Source of the DNA: Candidatus Saccharimonadota bacterium
Lineage (GTDB): Bacteria; Eremiobacterota; Xenobia; Xenobiales; Xenobiaceae
DNA: 20,445 nt
Assembly: GCA_004554425.1 (NCBI GenBank)
Contig: SFMI01000021.1
Location: 1 to 20,445, forward strand
Direction: 5' to 3'
This document shows, piece by piece, positions 1-9,300 of this stretch. Within the stretch, counting starts at the first letter, position 1. Each line of letters starts with the position of its first letter. Position numbers and translations under genes: made by a program. The notes beneath the pieces were generated by a model. The model searched no databases, was not told the origin of the DNA, and saw only the letters and a program-made list of their open reading frames with translations.

Positions 1-1
1 T

Positions 2-862
2 TATAGCAAAGCGCTCTCAGTCTCTGTTAATTGCCAAGAAGATCCTTGGGACAAATATTTTGTACGCTTTGAAGAGCCCAATTGTAAAACTATTCCTGTA
101 GGTTGCGTCCTTACTATGGTAGGCACAGGCTCAGAAATGAACGCCGGTTCAGTTATTACTAACCAAGATACCAAACAAAAAACCGGCCACGTTTTTGCCA
201 GCGAAAAGATTATGCCTCGCTTTTCGATCTTAAATCCTCGCTTTACCATGACTTTGCCTCACTATCATATGGTAGCTGGCATTTATGATATTTTTAACCA
301 TATCTGTGAGCAATATTTTTCTGGTACTGATGACAATACTAGCGACTACATCAGCGAAGGTTTGATGCGTTCAGTTATTCACTCCGGACGTATTGCCAAT
401 AAAGATCCACAAAATTATGAAGCTAGAAGCAACCTCATGTGGACAGCAACTTGGGCTTTAAATACTTTAATATCTAGAGGCAAGTCTACAGATTGGATGG
501 TCCATATGCTCGGCCAAGCTGTAGGCGGCCATACTAATGCGACTCACGGCATGACCTTAGCGGCCGTTTCCTTACCCTATTATCACTATATTATGCCCTA
601 TGGTTTGGCTAAATTTAAACGCTTTGCTATCAATGTTTGGGACATAAAAGCTGAAGATAAAAGTGACGAGCAAATTGCCTCAGAAGGTTTGGAGGCCATG
701 CAAGCTTGGATGAAAGAGCTGGGCTTGGCTTCAAATATTAGCGAATTAGGTGCCACAGAGGATATGCTTGAAGCTATTACCGATTCTACATTTATTCTCG
801 AAGGCGGCTATAAAAAACTTAGCCGTGCAGAAGTAAGTGAAATTTTAAGAGCCAGTCTCTAA
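2..862 (+). CDS. Iron-dependent alcohol (butanol-type) dehydrogenase, 5' end cut by window
   Basis: This frame is open from the left edge, so the N-terminal third (the nucleotide-binding Rossmann part) lies outside the window; 286 residues are visible. It is an Fe-ADH of the butanol dehydrogenase/YqhD branch, which reduces aldehydes to alcohols with NAD(P)H in the cytoplasm. The branch-typical motif GTGSEMNAGSVITN is present. The four expected metal ligands are all there: Asp at 287-289, His at 299-301 (spacing DxxxH), His at 503-505 in VHMLG, and His at 545-547, fourteen residues later, as in E. coli YqhD. The downstream gene has its own start signal and a terminator lies between them. The exact substrate cannot be told from sequence. 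The ATG at 116 is internal, because the conserved segment DPWDKYF precedes it in frame. Confidence 0.93.
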   Translation, partial: YSKALSVSVNCQEDPWDKYFVRFEEPNCKTIPVGCVLTMVGTGSEMNAGSVITNQDTKQKTGHVFASEKIMPRFSILNPRFTMTLPHYHMVAGIYDIFNHICEQYFSGTDDNTSDYISEGLMRSVIHSGRIANKDPQNYEARSNLMWTATWALNTLISRGKSTDWMVHMLGQAVGGHTNATHGMTLAAVSLPYYHYIMPYGLAKFKRFAINVWDIKAEDKSDEQIASEGLEAMQAWMKELGLASNISELGATEDMLEAITDSTFILEGGYKKLSRAEVSEILRASL

Positions 863-880
863 ATAAAAAAATATCGACAT

Positions 881-930
881 GAGCAAGCGCATTAAGTTTT
901 CACCGAACTTTGTGCGCTTGTTCTTTTTCT
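881..930 (+). terminator. Rho-independent terminator of the alcohol dehydrogenase gene
   Basis: An 11-bp stem (881-891 with 913-923, one G-T pair) encloses an inner AAGTT/AACTT stem (894-898 with 906-910). It is followed directly by TTTTTCTCT. It sits 18 bases after the stop codon. The right arm can also pair with 937-948, which would give a mutually exclusive hairpin. Confidence 0.8.
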
Positions 931-1039
931 CTACTCGAACAAGTGCACAAAATAGGCTTAAATTTGCATAGGTAAAAAGCATTTTTTGGTAGAAAGCGAG
1001 AATTGAGAAAAAAAAACGTGACGAAAGGATCTAACTGAC

Positions 1040-3283
1040 GTGACAAATGACTGTCCGCTTAAACGTTTGACCAACCATTGGAGTCGCTGGTGGTCGGTTC
1101 GTCCTCTGTTTAAGTCTTCGATTTTAGTGCGCAGATTAGTGGGCGAAGAAGACGCTCGCATAAACGCTGTCAACCTTTTAGAACTAAAGCCGGGGCAGCG
1201 CGTGCTAGATCTAAGCTGCGGCCTGGGAGCCAATTTGCGTTATTTGCAAGCCACCGGAGCCGAAGTTGTAGCTGTAGACGAGAACCCGGAAAATGTTGAA
1301 GCGGCTCGTACAGAGATCCGTGCCAATCATTTTTTGAATATTAGAGCCATGAGCTTAAAAGACGCCGAGCAAGTTCTGGAAGACGGTAGCTTCGACGCCA
1401 TACTTTGTACCGGCACTTTTACTAGCAGCTCCAATCCCTATGTGTGCTACTACAATGCTTGCCGTTGGCTTAAGCCCGGAGGACTTATTGCAGCCGTAGA
1501 CTACGTAAATGACGACTGTCTTGAGGATCAGCTACTCTTTGGAGCTTTTATTTTCTCCACCTATATGCTGGCCGACAGCGCACCCAACAACGCTTGGGAA
1601 TTTGGCTTAGGTTGTTTTTGCGATATTCTTTTCCGCGAAGATATGCAAGGCGGTATTTCTAAGTTGGTCTTAGCTCGCAAGCGCCCCGATGGAGTAGTTC
1701 CTCCGCCTCCCAAGCGCGTAGAAATTCCCGTTTGCCAACCGCGCCAGGCTTCTACATGTTCTTGCCCCAGTCTCTCTCAGAGCTTATCCTCTTTGTTGAG
1801 CGAAGCCAGAAATGCTTTGCAAGATTGGCAAACTAAGCAACAAGAAGCCAAAATTAAAGCAGCAGCGGAAAAAAAAAGATCTGATGAACTAGCTAAAGCC
1901 GAAGCTGAAGCTAAAGAAAAGGCCGAAGCTGAAGCCAGAAAAAAAGCAGAAGCTGAAGCCAAAGCTAAAGCAGAAGCGGAAGCTAGAGAAAAAGCGGAAG
2001 CTGAAGCTAAAGCTAAAGCAGAAGCTGAAGCTAAAGCTAAAGCTAAAGCAGAAGCTGAAGCCAAAGCTAAAGCAGAAGCTGAAGCCAAAGCTAAAGCTGA
2101 AGCTGAAGCTAGAGAAAAAGCGGAAGCTGAAGCCAAAGCTAAAGCTGAAGCTGAAGCCAAAGCTAAAGCGGAAGCTGAAGCTAGAGAAAAAGCGGAAGCT
2201 GAAGCCAAAGCTAAAGCAGAAGCTAAAGCTAAAGCTAAAGCTAAAGCAGAAGCTGAAGCCAAAGCTAAAGCAGAAGCTGAAGCTGAAGCTAAAGAAAAAG
2301 CAGAAGCTGAAGCTAGAGAAAAAGCGGAAGCTGAAGCTAAAGCTAAAGCAGAAGCTGAAGCTAGAGAAAAAGCCGAAGCTGAAGCCAAAGCTAAAGCTAG
2401 AGAAAAAGCAGAAGCTGAGGCCAAAGCTAAAGCAGAAGCTGAAGCTAAAGAAAAAGCAGAAGCTGAAGCTAGAGAAAAAGCCGAAGCTGAGGCCAAAGCT
2501 AAAGTAGAAGCTGAAGCTAGAGAAAAAGCGGAAGCTGAAGCTAAAGCTAAAGCAGAAGCTAGAGAAAAAGCGGAAGCTGAAGCCAAAGCTAAAGCAGAAG
2601 CTGAAGCTAGAGAAAAAGCCGAAGCTGAAGCCAAAGCTAAAGCAGAAGCTGAAGCTATAGCTAAAGCAGAAGCTGAAGCTAGAGAAAAAGCGGAAGCTGA
2701 AGCTAAAGAAAAAGCAGAAGCGGAAAATGTTATAAGTGCAGGTGGACGCACTTTTAACTTTGTGCCTTTTGATTCCAACAGTTACGTACCGAAGCGCCCT
2801 CCGCACATGTCCGAAGGCAAAGGTAAGCGTGGCAAAAATAATGGTGGCCAAGCTGTTAAATACTCATATAAAAACAGTTACCAAAGCGAACCTCAGTTTG
2901 CCCCTCCTTCAGTGTTTAAAGGCAACTCCACTAACATAGATAGTCGTGTTATAAAGGTACCGCTTGAAACTAAAATAGAAACTACGGAAGTACCTTATGT
3001 ACCTCCCGTAAGCGTTCAGCAAGCAGCTCGAGAAAAGTATGTAATTCCTGTTGAAGAGGAAGTTTATCCTATTGAGCAAGCTCCGGTTGAGCCAGCACCT
3101 TCTACGGCTCCAGTAGCTAGGCAGCGTATGCCACTGTTGCGCGGCGGTGCTTCTAGCCTTCCTCAACAGCCTACTCTTGCTTTAAGGGTCGGCATTTTAC
3201 ATAGTTCTAGGCGTGCTCAACCAGCAGCCGAGCCACCTCAAGAGGCTCCAACACCTACCAAAAAGAACAAGCGTAAGCGCTAA
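1040..3283 (+). CDS. Class I SAM-dependent methyltransferase fused to a long Lys/Glu/Ala octad helix and Pro-rich tail
   Basis: The GTG start is chosen because AAAGGAT lies about 10 bases upstream. Residues 1-210 form a class I (Rossmann) methyltransferase: motif I VLDLSCGLG at residues 55-63, an acidic strand-2 end AVDEN, FDAILCTGTF near 117-126 and LKPGGLIAAVDY near 144-155. It is closest in feel to the Methyltransf_11/25 group; the substrate is not recognisable. After a Pro/Cys-containing linker, residues about 288-562 are built from about 34 copies of an octapeptide, KAEAEA(K/R)(A/E). Lys and Glu alternate four residues apart, as in single alpha-helix (ER/K-like) or TolA-like stalk segments. 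The last 180 residues are Pro-rich, probably disordered, and end in KKNKRKR. No signal peptide or membrane segment is visible, so it is probably cytoplasmic. It is 747 residues long against roughly 200-280 for the enzyme family, all of the excess being the added stalk and tail. It is monocistronic, between two terminators. Confidence 0.85.
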   Translation: MTNDCPLKRLTNHWSRWWSVRPLFKSSILVRRLVGEEDARINAVNLLELKPGQRVLDLSCGLGANLRYLQATGAEVVAVDENPENVEAARTEIRANHFLNIRAMSLKDAEQVLEDGSFDAILCTGTFTSSSNPYVCYYNACRWLKPGGLIAAVDYVNDDCLEDQLLFGAFIFSTYMLADSAPNNAWEFGLGCFCDILFREDMQGGISKLVLARKRPDGVVPPPPKRVEIPVCQPRQASTCSCPSLSQSLSSLLSEARNALQDWQTKQQEAKIKAAAEKKRSDELAKAEAEAKEKAEAEARKKAEAEAKAKAEAEAREKAEAEAKAKAEAEAKAKAKAEAEAKAKAEAEAKAKAEAEAREKAEAEAKAKAEAEAKAKAEAEAREKAEAEAKAKAEAKAKAKAKAEAEAKAKAEAEAEAKEKAEAEAREKAEAEAKAKAEAEAREKAEAEAKAKAREKAEAEAKAKAEAEAKEKAEAEAREKAEAEAKAKVEAEAREKAEAEAKAKAEAREKAEAEAKAKAEAEAREKAEAEAKAKAEAEAIAKAEAEAREKAEAEAKEKAEAENVISAGGRTFNFVPFDSNSYVPKRPPHMSEGKGKRGKNNGGQAVKYSYKNSYQSEPQFAPPSVFKGNSTNIDSRVIKVPLETKIETTEVPYVPPVSVQQAAREKYVIPVEEEVYPIEQAPVEPAPSTAPVARQRMPLLRGGASSLPQQPTLALRVGILHSSRRAQPAAEPPQEAPTPTKKNKRKR
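1900..2727 (+). repeat. 24-base tandem minisatellite inside the methyltransferase gene
   Basis: Imperfect 24-base units (for example AAAGCAGAAGCTGAAGCT plus a six-base AAAGCT or AGAGAA end) are repeated in frame, encoding the KAEAEAxx octads. Some units are shortened or lengthened by two to four codons, always in frame. Third-position variants (GCA/GCT/GCC/GCG) show the copies have diverged by synonymous changes. Both reverse frames are also open here purely because of this composition. Confidence 0.93.
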
Positions 3284-3290
3284 ATGAAAT

Positions 3291-3332
3291 AACAAAAAAG
3301 CTTGGATTAGTTATAATCCAAGCTTTTTTGTT
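3291..3332. terminator. Bidirectional terminator between convergent genes
   Basis: A perfect 19-bp inverted repeat (3291-3309 with 3314-3332) has a four-base loop and A-runs on one side and T-runs on the other. It can therefore end transcripts from both directions. It lies 7 bases after the methyltransferase stop codon and about 50 bases past the stop of the convergent TPR gene. Confidence 0.87.
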
Positions 3333-3342
3333 ACGATCGGCA

Positions 3343-3380
3343 TAACGCTACCGTTTTAGGGCTAGACGGTAGCGTTATTT
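3343..3380 (+). terminator. Second hairpin/terminator on the plus strand
   Basis: A perfect 12-bp stem TAACGCTACCGT (3343-3354) pairs with 3366-3377 and is followed by ATTTTT. The T-run is on the plus strand only, so it backs up the preceding terminator for the methyltransferase transcript. It ends at the stop codon of the convergent TPR gene. Confidence 0.7.
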
Positions 3381-6300
3381 TTAGTTTTGACGATAGTGGC
3401 TGGCCGCTGCATCAAAATTGTTAATTATTTTAACTAGGATGGCAGCTTCCTGATCGCGTCTGTATTTATTGAAGTAATCAAGCAAGTTCATTAACTCATT
3501 GCGACAACCATAAGCATCTTCATCACGCCCAACCACAAGGTAAGCTTCGGCCAAACGAGCTCTAACAGCAGCTTGCTCCATATAGTGACGATCGTTGCTA
3601 ATTTCACTGTCTCTGGCATAAAACTCCAAAGCCCAAGCGAAATCATCGGCTGCCGCTTCACAATAGCCAGAAATCATGCACAGTTCAGCCAAACGGCGAT
3701 AAACTTCGGCCATGGTCATATTTTCATTATAGCCATTGCCAAGTACAATATTACCTTGAGCGATAGCGTCACTGTAAACTTGCATAGCCTCATCTAGCTG
3801 ATTCATCTTCTCATATACTTGACCAAGCTTCAACAAAGTATTGAGAGCATCAACACGCGAATCCTCACCTAATCCCAAATCGATAAGTTTAAGATAAATT
3901 TCTATAGCCTTGCGGAAATAGGCAACAGCCTCGTCATAAGCTTGCAAATTGTCACCAAATTCGCCAGCTTGGCGTTCCATATCTCCCCACCAAGGCCACG
4001 CTGCAGAATCGTAGCGGATAGCTAAATAGGCACGGCTCATTTCGCAAGCATACTTAGCAGCCTGCCAAGCGCGACGTCCTAAACCATTTTCAAACATGGC
4101 ATAGCCGGTTGAGTTCATGCCTTCTAAGCAAGCAGCCATAACCTCGCCCAACTCTCGGCTATCAGTCAAACAATTGACAGCCCCCAAGACGTTCCTGAAG
4201 CATCTTTCAGCGCCATCAAAGTCGCGAGCATCCAAACAAGCGAAACCATGATCAACTTCTTTTAAGGCCGACTGACGATCATAAATATTGGCTCCCTGAT
4301 TCTGTGAAGGCGCCACAAATTCGCTGACTAAGCCTGGAACTGTATTGTAATCAGGAGTTGCTGCCATATCGTAAGCAGCGGGCGCAGCCTCAGGAACAAC
4401 GGGCGCAGCTTCGACACTAGGAGCAGCAGCTGAAGCATGTTTTTTAGCAGCTAAACGACTAGCTAAAAGCGCTTGTTTGAGAGAAGCGCGGGCGGCTCGT
4501 TTTTGCTCAGCTAAACTGTCAGCTTTAGCCACAGCAGGCTTAGACTCAACAGCAGCGGAAGGCGCGGCAACTGTTATAGGCTCGGCGGCCGGAGAGGCTT
4601 CTACTGCGACTATCTGCTCAGACTCGGAAGTAGGAGCAGACATGGTCTGTATATTAGGTTGCTCGATAGCAGCAGTATTTTCTGCAGAAGCGTATGGCTC
4701 AGCCTTAGCAATGGAGCTGTCGAAGTTGGCAAAGCGAGTGGCCTTTGGCTTTACACCTAAAAGCTCGGAAGCCAGCATAGCCAAATTGTCGACAGAAACA
4801 GCTTCACTTTCTTGCGACTGTACAGTTTGTTGGGACTCTTTAGCGACAGTCTCAGCTTCGACAGCAGGAGCGGTAGCCATATCATAAGTAGGAGCGGCTG
4901 TTTCCTGAGCGGGCGCAGCTTCGACAGCAGGCGCAGCAGCTGAAGCATGTTTTTTGGCAGCTAAACGGCTAGCTAAAAGCGCTTGCTTGAGAGAAGCACG
5001 AGCAGCTCGTTTTTGTTCAGCTGAGCTGTCAGTTTGAACTGCTACCGACGTCGGTTCAGTCGCAGCAGCTGAAGGCTCGACTATGGCTGTTTGCTCAGGC
5101 TCGGCAACAAGTTTAACTTCCTCCGCTGAAGCTTGCAAAGGCTCAGCCATAGTTTGTTGTTCTACTACGGCCGAATTATCTGCGACCGCCATTTGTGCTG
5201 CGGAAGCGACTCGGCTGAAAAGAGAAGAACGCTCAGCTGAACGATCACGCATAACGGCACTACGCAAGGTGGTCACAGGCTGAACAGGCTGCTCGGTAAC
5301 AGATGGCGACATTATCGGGGCAGCCAGGTCTCCAAAGTCAGCATAAGCTGCCACACCTACAGAATCGGAGGCGACTTCAACTTTTGCCTCCGAAGCCACT
5401 GAGTCAGCCGCTACATGTTCGACTTCATCTGTAGCACCGCCACTAAGGCGAGCTTGACGGGCTTCTTGACGCTCTTTACGCAAGCGAGCCTTTTCCATAC
5501 GATCCTTTAAGGAATCTGGTACGGTAATTTGCTTTTTAGGTATAACCTTAGGCGGTGGCTCTGGAGGTAAAGAAGCAGCTTTTTTAGCCAAAGCTTCCAA
5601 TTGTTCTTCTGAGACGGCACCTTTTAAAGAGATACGTCGGGATTCAGAAGTAGGCAAAGAGCCACTTTGCTTCTCTTTTTCCTCTTCCGTATCATCACGA
5701 TGAACTCCTAAAGAAGCAGATGAAGCGGTTTTGGCCTTATTGCGAGATATTTCGGTAGAAGCCAAAGAGACGTTGGCTTTGCGAGCCAATTTTGAATTGA
5801 GCCTAGCGGAAATACGCTCCATATCAGTGGCTCCTTCTTTGGGAGCTTGATGGACATTTTCAGCAGGAGCGCCACTCGCAGCCCGTTCAGTAGCACTTCC
5901 GACCTTTTCTCGGTGAGCCTCAGACGATTTTGGCAAACCACTTCCCGAGCGCATCTGAGCCAAAAGCTGCTTCTTGAGAGCATCTTTGGCTGAAGCGCGT
6001 ACAGGCTCAGCAGTAGCTGTATGTGGCGGCGCAGCCTCAACAGTAGAATCATTTTCAACTGGTGCGTATTCGACTTGTGCATTATGCTCGATTATAGGAA
6101 CAGCATCGATGGCATTTATCGTTTTTTCAATAGTAGGTTCAAAGCTGGCAGACGGAGTTGTAATTGGTGCAAATTCAGCAATAGACTGTTCTGCTACAGG
6201 AATTTGAGTTACGACAGGCTGCGTCGAAGTAGGCTCCGACAAACTTGTCGTTATTTCATTTGTCAACGGCTCAGATACCGGAGCAAACGTAGACACATTA

Positions 6301-9300
6301 GCTTTTGAAGTAGCAGAATCATCAACAACTTGTTCAGAAACGCTAGGAAGCTCTTCTGCAGACTGCACTGATGAAGACTCTGCAGCAGTCGCAACAGCTG
6401 GAGCTGGCATAGATTCAAGCGCTTGAGAATCAGCTTCTTTGCCAATATCTTCAGGAATAACACGGCGCAGAGAATTAGACTCATTGCTCTCTATATTTGC
6501 CTCAGGAGAAGCCATTTGTCCAAAATCGTCGGGAATTAAACGGCCTGAGCTCGTATATGAAGGAGTGAAACTAGAAGCGGAATCGTCAGCATCTAAGCTA
6601 TCTAACTCATCAACTTCAGATATACCAATAGAAGAAGCTCTCGAGGCCCTATTTAAATCGATATGAACAGGACGGCTGACAGGTTCATTTTCGGCACTAG
6701 CTTCAAGCATGGAAGCACCGTCTTTGGCAAGCGAAGAAGCGCTCTCATCCAATACTTCAGGAGTAGAGTTAGCCGCCTCAACATTAGCTTGTGCAAAAGA
6801 TACGGATGCAGAATCCTCTTTGGTAGATTTGTCTTTTTTATCTGTCAAACTATCCAAAGGAGATTCTTTGGACTGATTGTTTTTCCGGCCTAACAGACGA
6901 CCGCTAACGGCACTAATAAAACCGCCAGCCAAACTGCGCTGTTTGTTTTTGTTGGCACTACTTTCTTGTCTGACCAACTTAGCTAAAGGAGATTCGTCAT
7001 CTATATCACTTTCAGAGACTTCGCTGTTGTTATTAGTGTCTTTGTTGCCTGCTTTAGGAGTAAGCTCACCACGCAGGAAAAGATCGATACGGATATGATC
7101 TATTTTTTCTTTGAAAGCGCTATTGCCGCCCTTTAACTTTTGCAAAGCCAATTCGGCAGCATCTAAAGTTTGTTTGGCATCTTCGTACATGCCAGTTTTT
7201 ATCAGAAGCTCGGCCCGCTTAATTCCTAAGTCTACTTCTAAACTTGTTTTGGCCTCAAAGGTTGCTTTATGGCCTATTAGGTGCATAGCCTTTTCCAGCA
7301 ACTCAATAGCGAAGCGGTTGTTGCCTTCGCTAGCATAAAATCTAGCCAAGCCCTCCTGAGCGCGAACAGCAAAATTATCAGCCCAATCAGCAATATCTAA
7401 ACGCTCTTCACCCAAGCTGACCAACTGTTCCAAAAGATAAAGACCATCACGAATACCGGCAGCACTGTCCATCAAGCCCTGATTGAGCCACAAATCTAGG
7501 AGCTTTTCGCCATAGCGTACTTGCTTATCTTTACACCGACTAGACCAATTCTTGATAATTGCCCGGAAGACAGGAATATAATTCCGGCGCATACGATCGC
7601 GCAAGCGGTTCTCCAGAGCGCTTTCAAAACTTTCTATATCGGATCCATTCCAGAAAGGCAACACAATAAGGTCGCCAAGCAAATCTTGTATACCTACAGA
7701 ATTGGCGAAAGAACGACTGATAAAAGCGGCAAAATTCTTGATAAAGGTCTTGCGCAAAGCGCTATCTTTATCCGGCAAGCTAACAACACTACCTAAGGTC
7801 GAAAGCATTTCGTCCAAGAGGAAAACGGTATTATCTTCGTCGCCGCTACTTTCAGCCAGTTCGACCAAATTCATCAAGACAGAACTAAGCTCTAACTCGC
7901 AACCTTTACCATCAGTCAAGCTGCGCAAATCGGAGTAAAGGCGATTGGCCTTTTTGAAAGCTTCTGCGGCACTCTCAATCTTGCCATCAGCTTTATCAAG
8001 CAATCCTTTAGAGAACATAAGTTCAGCATAATCGTTACGATCTTGCAAACTTAGACCTTGCTTAGATAATTTATCGTAAATGGCTACAGCTTTTTCCAAA
8101 TAGTTATAAAGTTCATCTTTGGAGCAATAATCCGGAGTGATGTAACTTCCGTCAGATTGAGCGCTGCAAGAAGTAACCAGACGAACCAAATTCAAACATA
8201 ACCAAGCGACTTGGATCTCTGAAGGCTTTTTACCGTTGCCCAAGCCATTTTCACTATCGTAAGCTTCCTCAATAAGTTCTTGAGTTAGAGAGACGACCTC
8301 TGAGCCCATATTTAACGAAGTGTAAGCCTTGACTAGTTCTATACCAGCTTCAAAATTTAAAAGCGGATTCAATCGATAAATGATCGGGTTGACACCGATA
8401 TTACGTACTGCTCTTAAAGGAGGAATAGCAACTTCGGCTGCATCGTGTCCTCTTAAAGACACAGTGCTTTCAAAGAGAATTTGAGGCACAAAAGCATAAA
8501 AAACTGAAAAGACCTTATAGATAGCATCTTCATTGCCATAATCGGATAAGCGTCCCGAATTTTCAGCCCAAATGGTGCAACCGATAATATCTTCCTGTAC
8601 AGCCTGCTCTTGGTTATTTTCCAAGGCGAAAGCTTTGGCTAAACCGAAGTGGGCCATAACGGCAACAACACCCTCTTCAAAAGGCAAAGAAGCGGGATTG
8701 GCTAGAATGGATGCTATTTTGTTAAAGTGGAAACGAGCTCTGTTAACATCTTTGAGGCCCAAGCAGGCAAAGCCAGCTCCTAACAAAGCCCAAGTGTCTT
8801 CCTTATTATCCTCTGGATTAGCTAGAGCTTTGGAGAAATCGGCCAAAGCTTCCGGATACTTATATTGATATAAACAAGAAGCAGCCCGTCCCATCAAATC
8901 TTTGTGGGAAGCTTCACCACGTTGGCCAGAGAAAATGGTAGTAAAATCATCTTCAGCTTTTTTAAACTGTCCATCGTAGAAGAGTACCCACACACGCTCA
9001 GAAAGAACTTGCAAATATGTCGCTCTGTCGTTGCGGTTTTCGGATATAACTAAGCCTTTTTCAAATTGGGCCAAAGCGGAAAGTACATTATTTAACTTGG
9101 CATAAGCTACGCCTAAATTGAGGAAGACCCTCGCTAAAGGAGCTTTGGCATTTTTTAAATCGTGAGCGCCAGGCCATCTTTCTATCGAATCTTCCAGATC
9201 TTCTTTCGCTTCTTCGTAAGCTCCACGTATAACTCGCAAAGATCCGCGCTTAGCCAAAACTTTTGCGTAATCGGAAATGTAACGTACTTGGCTGTCATCA

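Noticed and set aside
1900..2727. CRISPR-like array
   Set aside because: Repeats are contiguous 24-base in-frame units without spacers and encode a regular peptide.
1777..2851. Two long minus-strand open frames (over 300 codons each) across the methyltransferase gene
   Set aside because: They are the reverse complement of the KAEAEA minisatellite, which contains no stop in those frames; the products are pure Ser/Ala/Leu or Phe/Ser repeats without start signals.
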